A stretch of 64,000 nt of DNA from Flavobacterium defluvii (GCF_900129555.1 NZ_FQWC01000009.1:124001-188000); one strand, 5' to 3'; shown: positions 13,598 through 22,536, counted from the stretch's first letter. Numbers and translations: made by a program. Notes: a model not told the origin generated them from the sequence alone.

Positions 13598-15631
13598 TTG
13601 AGATTTGGACCGAAAATATATATTCCGATAATTGTATTACTATCAGTAATTTTATTGGTGTTTTATAATAGAGGAATTCATTTTAAAAACAGGAATAAAT
13701 ACCAAAATGCTTTTGATACAGAATACTTTAACAGGATTCCGGGGACACAGAAAGAAAAATATCTGGATTCACTTGTTAGCAGTTTAAAGAATCAAAAAAA
13801 CGATTCGGTTGTTAGGAATTTGTATTTACGAGCCGGAGAAGAATATTATTACCTGAATAATATTGCAAAATCATATTTCTCAAGTTTTACAGCCTTAAAA
13901 TTATCAAGAGCAGAAAATGACAGTTCAAGAATAGCAAAATCGCTTTACTTTATTGGAGACTGCTACGAAAATTCACAAAAAGACAGTGCATATTATTATT
14001 ACCTTCAGGCGCAAAAAATCTATCTAAAGATTCATGATTATAATAAACTGGGGCAAATGCATTTTAATAAAGCATATGTTCTTTTTTATGATGGAAATTA
14101 TGTCGAATGCGAAGTAGAACTATCAAAAGGACTCGAATATTTAAAAACTTCAAATAATATTAAACTTCTGTATTCTTGCAATACCTTGATGGGTAATTGT
14201 TTAGAGAAGTTATTTATGTACGATCAGGCTCTAAAATACCATCAGCTGGCATTGAGAAATTTGAGAGTCATGAAAAAAAATAATACAGATAGTGATGAAG
14301 TCAATAATTTCAATATATCGTCTGTAATTAATATTTGTAATTTATACGATTTAAAAGGCGATTATTCTAAATCAATTAAAGAATTGAAGCCTTTGCTCAC
14401 AAAAGATTTAAGAAAAAACTGGCCTCGGTTTTATGCCATCGTTTTGTCAAATCTGGCTTATTCTAAAATGAAAAATAAAGAATATAAAAATGTTGAATCA
14501 ATGTTTTTAGAGTCTTTAAAAATTGTTGACAGTCTGGGATATTACTCTGACGCGATGTATAAAAAGATCCATTTAGGAGAATTCTATCTTACTCAAAAAG
14601 ATTCTGTAAAATCGCTGTCAACTTTAAAAGATGCCTATGCGGCTTCTATTAAACTAAAAAACACAAACGAAACTTTAAATACTTTAAAACTTCTTACGCG
14701 AATCGACAGTAAGAAAAGGCTGTTTTATGCAAACCGTTATATTGCAATAAGCGACAGTATTAACAGTATTCAAAGCAGAACTAAAAATAAATATGCAAGA
14801 ATTGAGTACGAAACTGTTAAAGTTGAAGACGAAAACAAGGTTTTGACTAAGAAAAACTTTTATATATTAATTTTCTCCTTTGCTCTATTTTTAATCTTGT
14901 CTGCCATTTTAGTAACCATTTATTTAAAATATAAAAACAAAGAACTGCGTTTTGTAAAGCAGCAGCAAAGCGACAGCGACGAAATTTACCAGCTTTTGAG
15001 CGAACAGCAGAATAAAATTAATGCCGCCAAAGAAGAAGAAAAAAATAAAATTGCCAGAGAACTTCATGATGGCGTTATGAATAAAGTGTACGGCGTGCGA
15101 ATGAATTTAGGTTTTTTTAATTCTAAAACAGACGAAAAAACAATCGAAAAAAGAAAACAGTACATTTTTGAACTTCAAAATATAGAAAACGAAATCAGAT
15201 CTATTTCGCATGATTTAAATCAGGATTCGTTTTTAGAAAGTAATGACTTTAATACACTTTTATCGAATTTAATTAAAAGTCAAAATGAAATAAGCAAAAC
15301 AAATTTTTATTATTTTGTTGATGAAAGATTTGATTGGGAACAGGTTGAAAACATTTATAAAATAAACTTCTATCGTATTATTCAGGAAGCACTTTTAAAT
15401 ATTCAAAAATATGCCAATGCATCAAAAGTCGAAGTAAAAATAGAACTGATAGATAAAGATCTTTTGCAATTGTCTATTATTGATGATGGTGTTGGTTTTG
15501 ATATTAATACTGCCAAAAAAGGAATTGGTTTGTCGAATATTAGAGAAAGAACCAACTCTCTAAAAGGACAAATCGAAATCGATTCTAAAATTGGATCTGG
15601 TACAGAAATCATTGTAACTTTTAATATTTAA
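13598..15631 (+). CDS. TPR-containing sensor histidine kinase (HisKA_3 type)
   Basis: 677 residues. No ATG fits: the next in-frame Met is over 150 residues in, and the N-terminal membrane segment IYIPIIVLLSVILLVFY follows a TTG at 13598, taken as start. Residues about 30-400 form tetratricopeptide-like helical repeats, predicted periplasmic. A second membrane helix lies at about 425-445. The kinase core is HisKA_3 (AEE-KNKIARELHDGVMN; His near residue 490) and a HATPase with ALLNIQKYANAS, DDGVGF and GIGLSNIRERT. Such NarL-family kinases pair with the regulator at 12488. Confidence 0.92.
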   Translation: MRFGPKIYIPIIVLLSVILLVFYNRGIHFKNRNKYQNAFDTEYFNRIPGTQKEKYLDSLVSSLKNQKNDSVVRNLYLRAGEEYYYLNNIAKSYFSSFTALKLSRAENDSSRIAKSLYFIGDCYENSQKDSAYYYYLQAQKIYLKIHDYNKLGQMHFNKAYVLFYDGNYVECEVELSKGLEYLKTSNNIKLLYSCNTLMGNCLEKLFMYDQALKYHQLALRNLRVMKKNNTDSDEVNNFNISSVINICNLYDLKGDYSKSIKELKPLLTKDLRKNWPRFYAIVLSNLAYSKMKNKEYKNVESMFLESLKIVDSLGYYSDAMYKKIHLGEFYLTQKDSVKSLSTLKDAYAASIKLKNTNETLNTLKLLTRIDSKKRLFYANRYIAISDSINSIQSRTKNKYARIEYETVKVEDENKVLTKKNFYILIFSFALFLILSAILVTIYLKYKNKELRFVKQQQSDSDEIYQLLSEQQNKINAAKEEEKNKIARELHDGVMNKVYGVRMNLGFFNSKTDEKTIEKRKQYIFELQNIENEIRSISHDLNQDSFLESNDFNTLLSNLIKSQNEISKTNFYYFVDERFDWEQVENIYKINFYRIIQEALLNIQKYANASKVEVKIELIDKDLLQLSIIDDGVGFDINTAKKGIGLSNIRERTNSLKGQIEIDSKIGSGTEIIVTFNI

Positions 15632-15794
15632 ATTGCCGGTTTTACTTCATAAAAAAAAAAGTCTTATTGTTTTGCTTTTCAGTCTTTTAATGGCTTTCGT
15701 TTAGTTTAATGCAGACTAATTTTGCCTTGTTAATTTGATTTAAAATACAAGAAATCAGATTAGTAAAATTAGATATGTATTAAATACCACTGTT

Positions 15795-16394
15795 ATGAAA
15801 ATATTCAACTTATTTTTATTTTTTACGATTAGTTTTTTCGGAAACCCAAAAGATATTGCTACAGATATTAAACCGATAAGCCCTGAAATGGAAAGATTTA
15901 ATAATCAGCTTACTGATGTTAAAGAAATGATTAAAAAGAATGCTTCTTACAATACTAAAATTGCATTTTTTATTGATATGAAAATTAAATCTGGTAAAAA
16001 CAGGTTCTTTGTTTATGATTTGGAGAATGATAAAATTCTAGAAGAAGGACTTGTTGCAAACGGTTTTGGCTCTGAAACAAATGTTAGAGGAGAATTAAAA
16101 TTTAGTAACGAACCTAATTCTAAATGTACATCTTTAGGAAGATATAGTATTGGAAAATCATATAAAGGTATGTTCGGAAAATCCTATAAATTATATGGTT
16201 TAGATGAAACAAACAGTAATGCTGCAAAAAGAGCAATTGTACTGCATTCATATTCAGCAGTTCCAAACGAAGAACAGGATTATTATATTTCTACCAGCCA
16301 CGGCTGCCCAATGGTAAGTGAAGCTTTCTTTAAAAAATTAGAAAAAATCATCGATGGTTCTAAATCGAACATTATTTTAAATATTTATTATTAA
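15795..16394 (+). CDS. Murein L,D-transpeptidase catalytic domain family protein
   Basis: 199 residues with a signal peptide (about 1-17). The rest fits the YkuD_2 family: YNTKIAFFIDMKIKSGKNRFFVYDL, SLGRYSIGKSYKGMFGKSYKLYGLD, VLHSYSAV, and the catalytic STSHGCPMVS near residue 173, with Cys as nucleophile and His before it. It should act on peptidoglycan peptides in the periplasm, either cross-linking or anchoring. Stands alone with a strong terminator 47 nt downstream. Confidence 0.88.
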   Translation: MKIFNLFLFFTISFFGNPKDIATDIKPISPEMERFNNQLTDVKEMIKKNASYNTKIAFFIDMKIKSGKNRFFVYDLENDKILEEGLVANGFGSETNVRGELKFSNEPNSKCTSLGRYSIGKSYKGMFGKSYKLYGLDETNSNAAKRAIVLHSYSAVPNEEQDYYISTSHGCPMVSEAFFKKLEKIIDGSKSNIILNIYY

Positions 16395-16430
16395 TGATAA
16401 ATATTTGATACATAATTAATAACCCAAATT

Positions 16431-16473
16431 TGTACAAAAAAAGGCAGTTGAAAAACTGCCTTTTTTTTGTACA
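16431..16473. terminator. Strong long-stem terminator
   Basis: AAGGCAGTT (16441-16449) pairs with AACTGCCTT (16454-16462) over a GAAA loop. The stem extends through A/T pairs to TGTACA at both ends (16431-16473). Confidence 0.92.
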
Positions 16474-16631
16474 GAACATCTTTTTTTAACATTTAAAGAC
16501 AAATTTTTTGAGAAATAAACAGTTTTTTGATTTAAGTGTTAATTTTTTTCTTTCTTTTTGTTTTAGTAATTGTTTTCCGATTTTCCGAGAAAAATTATAT
16601 ATTTGTTAAAGAACAAATCCAAATTAATCAA

Positions 16632-17474
16632 ATGCAAAACAATGTACTAGGTGTCTTAAAAGAGCACGAAAACAAATTATTAACTATATGGTCTCAAATT
16701 CTTCAGGATAGCGGATCTGGTGACGGAGCTATGGAAGAAGAAGAGTCGAAAGAATTTGCTTCTCTCTTTTTGAGCGCATTAGCAAAATCGGATGAAAAAA
16801 ATGAACAATCTCAGGAATTTGAAAAAGTAGAGGATCTTATAGTTGGAATCTCATCTTCGAGAGGAAAACGCGGGTTTTCGCCAAGAGAAAATGCGCAATA
16901 TTTATTATCTTTTAAAGAAGCAGCTTCACAAATTCTTTCAGAATTAATAAAAGATCCTGCCCAGCTTTATGAAGCAAATCTAAAATTCAGTGCTATTTTA
17001 GATAATTTAATGATTATGACCTTCGAGTCTTTTATGAAAGGAAGAGAAGATGTTATAGCAAGGCAGGTTGATGAAATCAGCGAAATATCGACTCCGGTTA
17101 TTGCCGTTTGGGAAGGAATTGTTGCATTACCGATTATTGGAACTTTAGATAGTTCGAGAACACAAACTGTAATGGAAAACCTTTTACAGCAAATCGTAGA
17201 CACAGGAAGTTCTATCGCTATTTTAGATATCTCAGGAGTTCCTGCAGTAGATTCTCTTGTAGCACAGCATCTTATAAAAACTGTAAGCGCAACACGCTTG
17301 ATGGGAGCCGAATGTATCATTAGCGGTATTCGTCCCGAAATTGCACAAACAGTAGTACATTTAGGAATTGATCTAACAGGCATTACTACGAAAGCATCTC
17401 TGGCAAGCGCCCTTCAAACAGCATTTGATATGCTGCAGCTTTCTGTTGTGAAAAGAAGAAAAATTGTAGATTAA
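16632..17474 (+). CDS. rsbR: RsbR-like stressosome sensor (STAS domain)
   Basis: 280 residues from ATG 16632. A GTG upstream at 16536 would add a spurious hydrophobic stretch in the AT-rich promoter region. N-terminal sensor part (about 1-155) without cofactor motifs I can name; C-terminal STAS domain (about 160-275). The conserved stressosome segments are DISGVPAVDSLVAQHLI and GAECIISGIRPEIAQTVVHLG. The Ser of VDSL corresponds to Thr171 and the Thr of IAQT to Thr205 of B. subtilis RsbR, the RsbT phosphorylation sites. Forms the stressosome core with RsbS. First gene of an operon of five. Confidence 0.92.
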   Translation: MQNNVLGVLKEHENKLLTIWSQILQDSGSGDGAMEEEESKEFASLFLSALAKSDEKNEQSQEFEKVEDLIVGISSSRGKRGFSPRENAQYLLSFKEAASQILSELIKDPAQLYEANLKFSAILDNLMIMTFESFMKGREDVIARQVDEISEISTPVIAVWEGIVALPIIGTLDSSRTQTVMENLLQQIVDTGSSIAILDISGVPAVDSLVAQHLIKTVSATRLMGAECIISGIRPEIAQTVVHLGIDLTGITTKASLASALQTAFDMLQLSVVKRRKIVD

Positions 17475-17489
17475 GATTTTATTATTGAT

Positions 17490-17888
17490 ATGGAAAGAAT
17501 TCCTATACTTAAAATGGGGGATTTTTTGCTTGTGACGATACAAGTAGATTTATACGACCAGCTTGCAGAAAACCTCGAATCAGATTTAATAAATACAATA
17601 AGTAAACATAGTTCAAAAGGAGTGTTAATAGATATTTCGGCAGTTTCTATAATAGATTCTTTTATGGGGCGTATCTTAGGAAATATTGCGGTAATGTCCA
17701 GAATACTTGATGCACAAACTGTTGTTGTAGGGATGCAGCCTGCTGTGGCGATTACTTTAGTTGAATTAGGATTATCTTTAAATGGAGTCATAAGTGCCCT
17801 GAATGTTGAAAAGGGAATGGATTTACTGCGCTCAAAAATGCACTATAGTGATAACGAAGAGCAGGAATATGACGACAACAACGAATAA
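17490..17888 (+). CDS. rsbS: RsbS-like STAS domain protein
   Basis: 132 residues, a single STAS domain. MERIPILKMGDFLLVTIQVDL at the N-terminus, then DISAVSIIDSFMGRILG with the Ser that RsbT phosphorylates in the Bacillus stressosome (Ser59), and GMQPAVAITLVELGLSL. The acidic tail runs to the stop. It holds RsbT in the complex until phosphorylated. Placed 15 nt after rsbR and overlapping rsbT by 20 nt. Confidence 0.94.
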   Translation: MERIPILKMGDFLLVTIQVDLYDQLAENLESDLINTISKHSSKGVLIDISAVSIIDSFMGRILGNIAVMSRILDAQTVVVGMQPAVAITLVELGLSLNGVISALNVEKGMDLLRSKMHYSDNEEQEYDDNNE

Positions 17889-18285
17889 TAAAGAAGAGGC
17901 TCTAATCTTAAGAGAGCAGGATGTTGTACCGCTCCGCAATCGTGTTAAAGAATACGGTGTAAAGATTGGTATGAGTATTCTTAATCAAACTAAACTCATT
18001 ACTGCTACAAGCGAACTTGTCCGTAATCTTCTTAAATATGGAGGAGGTGGAAAAGTCATTATAGAATCTGTCAGTAATGGCCGTGATAATGGCGTGCGTG
18101 TAACTTTTATTGATAATGGACCCGGAATTGCCGATATTGATCTGGCAATGAAAGATGGTTACAGTACAGGAAAAAGTTTAGGTTTAGGATTACCCGGAAC
18201 AAAAAGACTTGTCAATGAATTTGACATTAAATCAGAACTAGGAAACGGTACCACCGTTACTATAACAAAATGGAAAAATGGATAA
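17869..18285 (+). CDS. rsbT: RsbT-like serine/threonine kinase (GHKL ATPase)
   Basis: 138 residues from ATG 17869, which overlaps the rsbS end; the longer frame from 17803 would translate rsbS sequence out of frame. GHKL ATPase motifs: TSELVRNLLKYGGGG (N box), DNGPGIADI (G1), GKSLGLGLPGTKRL (G2). In the known systems RsbT phosphorylates RsbR and RsbS and, once released, activates a downstream partner. Here no RsbU gene follows; the partners are likely the two proteins encoded next. Overlaps the next gene by 8 nt. Confidence 0.94.
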   Translation: MTTTTNNKEEALILREQDVVPLRNRVKEYGVKIGMSILNQTKLITATSELVRNLLKYGGGGKVIIESVSNGRDNGVRVTFIDNGPGIADIDLAMKDGYSTGKSLGLGLPGTKRLVNEFDIKSELGNGTTVTITKWKNG

Positions 18286-19291
18286 TACGTTTTCCACTTA
18301 TAAAATAGACGACCGGAGCTTAATCGCTTTTATAAAAAGAGAAATACATAATCTTGCACTTCAAATTGGTTTTACTCCTCACAGAGCTGCCGAGACTGAT
18401 ATAATTGTTGCCGAATTAACTTCTAATCTTATGAAATTTGCAAACGGAGGCGAACTGCTTTACCGTGCGCATTTACAAGACGATCAAAACCAAATTGAAA
18501 TTTACTGTCTTGATAATGGAATTGGATTTGAAAACGTTGCAAAAATCATGAACGATGGCTATTCATCTTCTAATACACTAGGACATGGCTTGGGTTCAAT
18601 AAAAAGATTAAGCAATGATTTTCAGATATATTCTATGAAAAATTGGGGCTGTGTGCAATATGTAAAAATCTGCGAAAAACCAGAATATATTGTTCCTCCT
18701 TTTCAAAGCGGACTTAATTATTCTACGATTGCGGTTAATTATCCGGGAGAAAAACTCTGCGGTGATGGTTATTATATTAAGCAGTCTAGAAAAGGTTTTC
18801 AAATATTTGTAGGTGATGGACTGGGACATGGCGAAAGCGCAAATGAAGCAGTCGAATTAGCAATTAAAATTTTTAGACAGTCTGTAGAATTTCAACCTGC
18901 AGAAATCCTCAGAGAAATACATACCAAAGTAAAAAAAACCAGAGGACTTGTTGCAACAATTGTTTCTGTAGATTATACATCTCAAGTTTGGAATATTTGT
19001 GGTATTGGCAATATTAATACCCGAATTTATACCGGTTTAGAGAATAAAACATATACTCCGTATAATGGTATTCTGGGGCATAATATTCCGCGCACTTTAA
19101 GCAGTACAATTGTTCCTTACAAAAAACATCAAATCATCATTATGCACAGTGACGGACTGCGTACAAGATGGCATCTAAATGAGTTCACGTCTATTATAAA
19201 ACAAAATCCGGGTATAATTGCATCTTCTATTTTCAAACAAAATATAAGAGGAACTGATGATGCAACAATTTTTGTGGGTAAAATAATGTAA
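18278..19291 (+). CDS. Fused RsbT/RsbW-like ATPase and SpoIIE/RsbX-type phosphatase
   Basis: 337 residues. Residues 1-130 form a GHKL ATPase (ETDIIVAELTSNLMKFANGG, DNGIGFENV, LGHGLGSIKRL). Residues about 140-337 form a PP2C-type SpoIIE phosphatase with GDGYYI, VGDGLGHGESANEAVELAI (metal-binding Asp) and MHSDGLR. In the Bacillus stressosome the phosphatase RsbX resets phosphorylated RsbR/RsbS; here the phosphatase carries its own ATPase domain. Such fusion within the operon suggests kinase and phosphatase activities on the STAS proteins in one chain. Confidence 0.92.
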   Translation: MDNTFSTYKIDDRSLIAFIKREIHNLALQIGFTPHRAAETDIIVAELTSNLMKFANGGELLYRAHLQDDQNQIEIYCLDNGIGFENVAKIMNDGYSSSNTLGHGLGSIKRLSNDFQIYSMKNWGCVQYVKICEKPEYIVPPFQSGLNYSTIAVNYPGEKLCGDGYYIKQSRKGFQIFVGDGLGHGESANEAVELAIKIFRQSVEFQPAEILREIHTKVKKTRGLVATIVSVDYTSQVWNICGIGNINTRIYTGLENKTYTPYNGILGHNIPRTLSSTIVPYKKHQIIIMHSDGLRTRWHLNEFTSIIKQNPGIIASSIFKQNIRGTDDATIFVGKIM

Positions 19292-19295
19292 TGCC

Positions 19296-20936
19296 ATGAA
19301 AGAGATCGTACAAATAAATCTTGATAATGAAATGGACCTGATTCTGGCCCATAAACGCTGTATGAAAATTGCCGAAATGTGCGGTATGCCGTCATCTTTT
19401 CAAACCAGATTTTCGACTGCAGTTTCTGAAATTGCCAGATCTTCTATTGCAAAAGGTAAAGATTCCCTGCTTGTTCTGGGCATTAATATTATCAAATCTA
19501 CTCAAAAAGAAATTGTAGCTATTATTACTGATATCGTAGATTTAAAAAGCTGCAGTCCGGAAGCTTTTAATTATGCATCGAGAATTTCGGGTAACTTTGA
19601 ATATAGTTATTTTGATAATAAATCGACGACCACAATAAGTCAGCCAATTGCATCGCCGGGACTTCTTTCAGAAGCAAAAATAAATAGTCTCGTAGATTAC
19701 TTTAAGTTTGAACCGCCATTATCGCCTTATGATGAAATCAGAAAGAAAAACATCGAATTAATTGCACTTTCAGAAAAACTTACAGAAAGCGAAAACAAAT
19801 ACAAACAATTAGCCAATACAATCCCGATATTAATTTGTGTAATCAACGAACGAAATAATGTTCTTCTTACAAATGAATCTTTAGAAAGTTATTTAGAATT
19901 ACCGCTGCTTGCTTTCGACAGGAAAAACTTAAGCAATTTTGTACATCCTGAGAACATTGAAGGAATACTGGAAGGCTGGAACAGGGCAAAATCAAACCGA
20001 TCTGATTTTTTAGCAGAAATTAGAATCAAAAAAGGGACAGAATATATCTGGCATGTAATTTCAATAATTCCTAACAAAGCCGAAGATGGTAAGTTTAACA
20101 GCTGGCTTGTTTATTTTGTGGATATCAATGCGCAGAAAATGATTGTCGAAACCTTAAAGGATAATACCGAATTAAAAGCCATTCAACGCGAATTAGAAAG
20201 TGCCAACTCAAAACTTGTCTTTAAAAATAAAGAGTTAGAACAGTTTGCCTACATTGCAAGTCATGATTTGCAGGAGCCTCTTCGAAAAATAATGATTATG
20301 CTTTCGCGTGCCGGAGAACATTTAAGCGAACATCAAAAGAAAGAATACTATTTTGACCGAATTACTTTAGCTGCCGGAAGATTATCAAATTTAATTACCG
20401 ATGTTCTTAATTATTCTAGAGTAGATAATAGAAATCAGGTATTTAGCGAAGTCGATCTTAATGAAACCCTTTCTGAAATTTTAGGAGATTTGAGTCTTGT
20501 TATCGAAGAAAAGAATGCATTAATTGAAATAAAACCACTTCCTACTGTTTTTGGACTTGATACACAGCTTCGTCAGCTATTTTATAATTTAGTCAATAAC
20601 GCACTAAAATTCAATACTTCACAGCCGTCGGTTACAATTTCAAGTACAAATATTCCGCCGGACAATAGTGTAATTTCGCCTGAAAACTATCATATCATTT
20701 CAATCGCAGATAACGGAATTGGTATGGACAGTCAATATTCAGAACGAATATTTGATATGTTTCAAAGGCTTCATGAACGCGATCAGTATGGTGGAAATGG
20801 TATTGGACTTGCCTTATGCCGACGCATTATTGAAAACCATAACGGAAGGATTAACTTTATAAGTAAACCCGGAGAAGGAACCGTTTTTTGGATTTATCTT
20901 CCAAAAGAAATAGTAAATAAAAAGGCAGTTCAATAG
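19296..20936 (+). CDS. PAS histidine kinase with RsbT-like N-terminal segment
   Basis: 546 residues, no membrane helix. Residues about 1-130 resemble an RsbT/GHKL ATPase N-half (AEMCGMPSSFQTRFSTAVSEIARSSIAKG), but the later glycine boxes are not visible, so it may be a binding domain only. A PAS domain spans about 165-285 (NKYKQLANTIPILICVINE). HisKA at about 315-375 (FAYIASHDLQEPLRK, His phosphoacceptor) and HATPase with NNALKF, DNGIGM and GNGIGLAL. The gene ends within a terminator hairpin. No response regulator is encoded next to it. Confidence 0.9.
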   Translation: MKEIVQINLDNEMDLILAHKRCMKIAEMCGMPSSFQTRFSTAVSEIARSSIAKGKDSLLVLGINIIKSTQKEIVAIITDIVDLKSCSPEAFNYASRISGNFEYSYFDNKSTTTISQPIASPGLLSEAKINSLVDYFKFEPPLSPYDEIRKKNIELIALSEKLTESENKYKQLANTIPILICVINERNNVLLTNESLESYLELPLLAFDRKNLSNFVHPENIEGILEGWNRAKSNRSDFLAEIRIKKGTEYIWHVISIIPNKAEDGKFNSWLVYFVDINAQKMIVETLKDNTELKAIQRELESANSKLVFKNKELEQFAYIASHDLQEPLRKIMIMLSRAGEHLSEHQKKEYYFDRITLAAGRLSNLITDVLNYSRVDNRNQVFSEVDLNETLSEILGDLSLVIEEKNALIEIKPLPTVFGLDTQLRQLFYNLVNNALKFNTSQPSVTISSTNIPPDNSVISPENYHIISIADNGIGMDSQYSERIFDMFQRLHERDQYGGNGIGLALCRRIIENHNGRINFISKPGEGTVFWIYLPKEIVNKKAVQ

Positions 20937-20946
20937 AACTGCCTTT
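20921..20946 (+). terminator. Terminator overlapping the stop codon of the kinase gene
   Basis: 11-bp stem AAAGGCAGTTC (20921-20931) and GAACTGCCTTT (20936-20946) with loop AATA; the TAG stop (20934-20936) lies in the loop/3' arm. A T5 run follows. Confidence 0.88.
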
Positions 20947-20965
20947 TTATTTAAAACCGCATGTA

Positions 20966-21778
20966 TTATCCGTGAGCTTCAACAGAGACATCAGCCCATT
21001 CTTCCCATGTTTTTAGTTTTTGCTCGTAAGTTTGTTTAGCAAATGGTAAAGCTACTTTTCCTAAAAATAAACGTAATGGCGGGTTTTCAGCTTCAACAAG
21101 TTTAATGATTGCCGGAACAGTTGCTTCAACTTTTCCAAAAGAATCAGGATCGTGTCCGTCTGCAATTGCTTTTTTGATTCCGTCATAAGCAGGAATACTT
21201 TCGCTGTGGAAACCATTATCCCAAATGTCAGTATAATACCCGTTTGGTTCAACCAAAGAAACATTGATTCCGAATTGTTTAACTTCAGATGCCAAAGTTT
21301 CACTTAAGCCTTCTACAGCAAATTTTGATGCATTATAAAGTCCGATAACCGGTAGAGTAGCAATTCCCAAAATAGACGAAACCTGAATAATATGACCGCT
21401 TTTTTGGTTTCTCATAATTGGTAAAACAGCTTGAGTTAACCATAAAGTTCCGAAGAAGTTTGTTTCAAATTGTGCTCTTGCTTCAGCTTCACTAGCTTCT
21501 TCAACTGCACCGTTTAATGCATAACCTGCATTATTGATTAAAATATCAATTGTTCCAAAGTGATTTTTTACTTTTTCAACAATAGCAAATGATTCTTCAC
21601 GTTTGTTAACATCAAGTTTTAGAGGCAAAACAGCATCTCCGTATTTTGCTTTTAAATCGTTTAATGTTTCAATATTTCGTGCTGTTGCAGCCACTTTATA
21701 CCCTTTTGCTAAAAATGCTTCAGCCCAGGCTTTTCCAAATCCTTTTGATGCTCCTGTTATTAAAATTGTTTTTGACAT
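20966..21778 (-). CDS. SDR family oxidoreductase under TetR control
   Basis: 270 residues, complete classical SDR. TGASKGFGKAWAEAF (residues 7-21), NNAGYALNG near residue 88, SSILGIATLP and YNASKF (Tyr and Lys of the active site, about 150-155), LVEPNGYYTD. The length and the C-terminal extension fit the group that includes retinol-dehydrogenase-like and oxidative SDRs. It shares the cluster with the TetR gene; a TetR-type operator at 21893 lies 115 nt upstream. The substrate is probably the inducer sensed by the TetR protein or its relative. Confidence 0.92.
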   Translation of the reverse strand: MSKTILITGASKGFGKAWAEAFLAKGYKVAATARNIETLNDLKAKYGDAVLPLKLDVNKREESFAIVEKVKNHFGTIDILINNAGYALNGAVEEASEAEARAQFETNFFGTLWLTQAVLPIMRNQKSGHIIQVSSILGIATLPVIGLYNASKFAVEGLSETLASEVKQFGINVSLVEPNGYYTDIWDNGFHSESIPAYDGIKKAIADGHDPDSFGKVEATVPAIIKLVEAENPPLRLFLGKVALPFAKQTYEQKLKTWEEWADVSVEAHG

Positions 21779-21892
21779 GATTTCTAATTATTAATTGTGA
21801 ATTGTTAATTGTTAATTGTTAATGTTCTTATTTAATTGGTATTGTAATTTTTATTGAAATTGATTTTTGAAATTTAAATTGTTATTTACAAA

Positions 21893-21910
21893 AATGACTG
21901 ATCGGTCATT
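21893..21910. promoter_or_regulatory. TetR-type operator O1 (upstream of SDR)
   Basis: 18-bp palindrome AATGAC-TGATCG-GTCATT, one mismatched pair. It shares the half site TGAC(C)-GATN-GGTCA with O2 at 22543. Confidence 0.75.
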
Positions 21911-21927
21911 TTTTTAATAAAAAAAAA

Positions 21928-22515
21928 TTAGAGGCAGTTTTCGTCTATTAAATTTTTAAGAATCCTGCAGATAACTTCCATTTTATCATTATTTCCAGAC
22001 ATTCTAGACATTAAATGACCGCCTTCAAGCATTGCAAAAAGTGCTGTTGCAAAATCAGATGCAACAAACGATTTTTTAAATTCTCCGTTTGCAATTCCTT
22101 TTTCTATAATTCCTGTGAGCAAATGCTGGCCAGAACGTATAACAGCATTTACTTTCTCTTTTACAATTGGATTTGTGTCATCAGCTTCAGTTCCAAAATT
22201 TAAAAGCGGACATCCTCCATAAACCGGCGGCTGAAGCGGATCGCTAAAAAAATCGATATAGGCAAACAATTGTTCTTTTGATGTTTTGTACTGGCTTACT
22301 GCATTTTGAATTTTTGAGTTTAGCATTTTGATATTATGATCAACAGCTGCACAAGCCAGAACTTCTTTATTTTCAAAATGGACGTACATGCTTCCTTTAG
22401 ACAATTTGGTTGCCTCCATAATATCGCTCATAGATGTGGCAGCAATTCCTTTTGTATTAAATATAGGAGCGGCTTTTTCTATAATAAATTGTCTGGTTTC
22501 TTCACCCTTTGCCAT
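21928..22515 (-). CDS. TetR/AcrR family transcriptional repressor
   Basis: 195 residues from the ATG at 22515. A second Met four codons upstream (22527) is also possible, but the inferred transcription start near 22530 would then leave only about 3 nt of leader. N-terminal TetR helix-turn-helix: RQFIIEKAAPIFNTKGIAATSMSDI, KGSMYVHFENKEVL. The C-terminal domain fits the YxaF/LmrA-type ligand-binding fold with GCPLLNFGTEADD. Divergent half sites flank the gene on both sides, so it represses both itself and the SDR. Confidence 0.92.
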   Translation of the reverse strand: MAKGEETRQFIIEKAAPIFNTKGIAATSMSDIMEATKLSKGSMYVHFENKEVLACAAVDHNIKMLNSKIQNAVSQYKTSKEQLFAYIDFFSDPLQPPVYGGCPLLNFGTEADDTNPIVKEKVNAVIRSGQHLLTGIIEKGIANGEFKKSFVASDFATALFAMLEGGHLMSRMSGNNDKMEVICRILKNLIDENCL

Positions 22516-22536
22516 GATTGCTTTCATTTAACGGCA

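Noticed and set aside
16536..16631. GTG extension of RsbR with a hydrophobic stretch
   Set aside because: AT-rich promoter sequence read as Phe/Leu/Ile; known RsbR proteins are soluble and the ATG at 16632 fits.
17803..17868. Upstream start for RsbT
   Set aside because: Would translate the end of rsbS in another frame; the ATG at 17869 matches the start of RsbT homologues.
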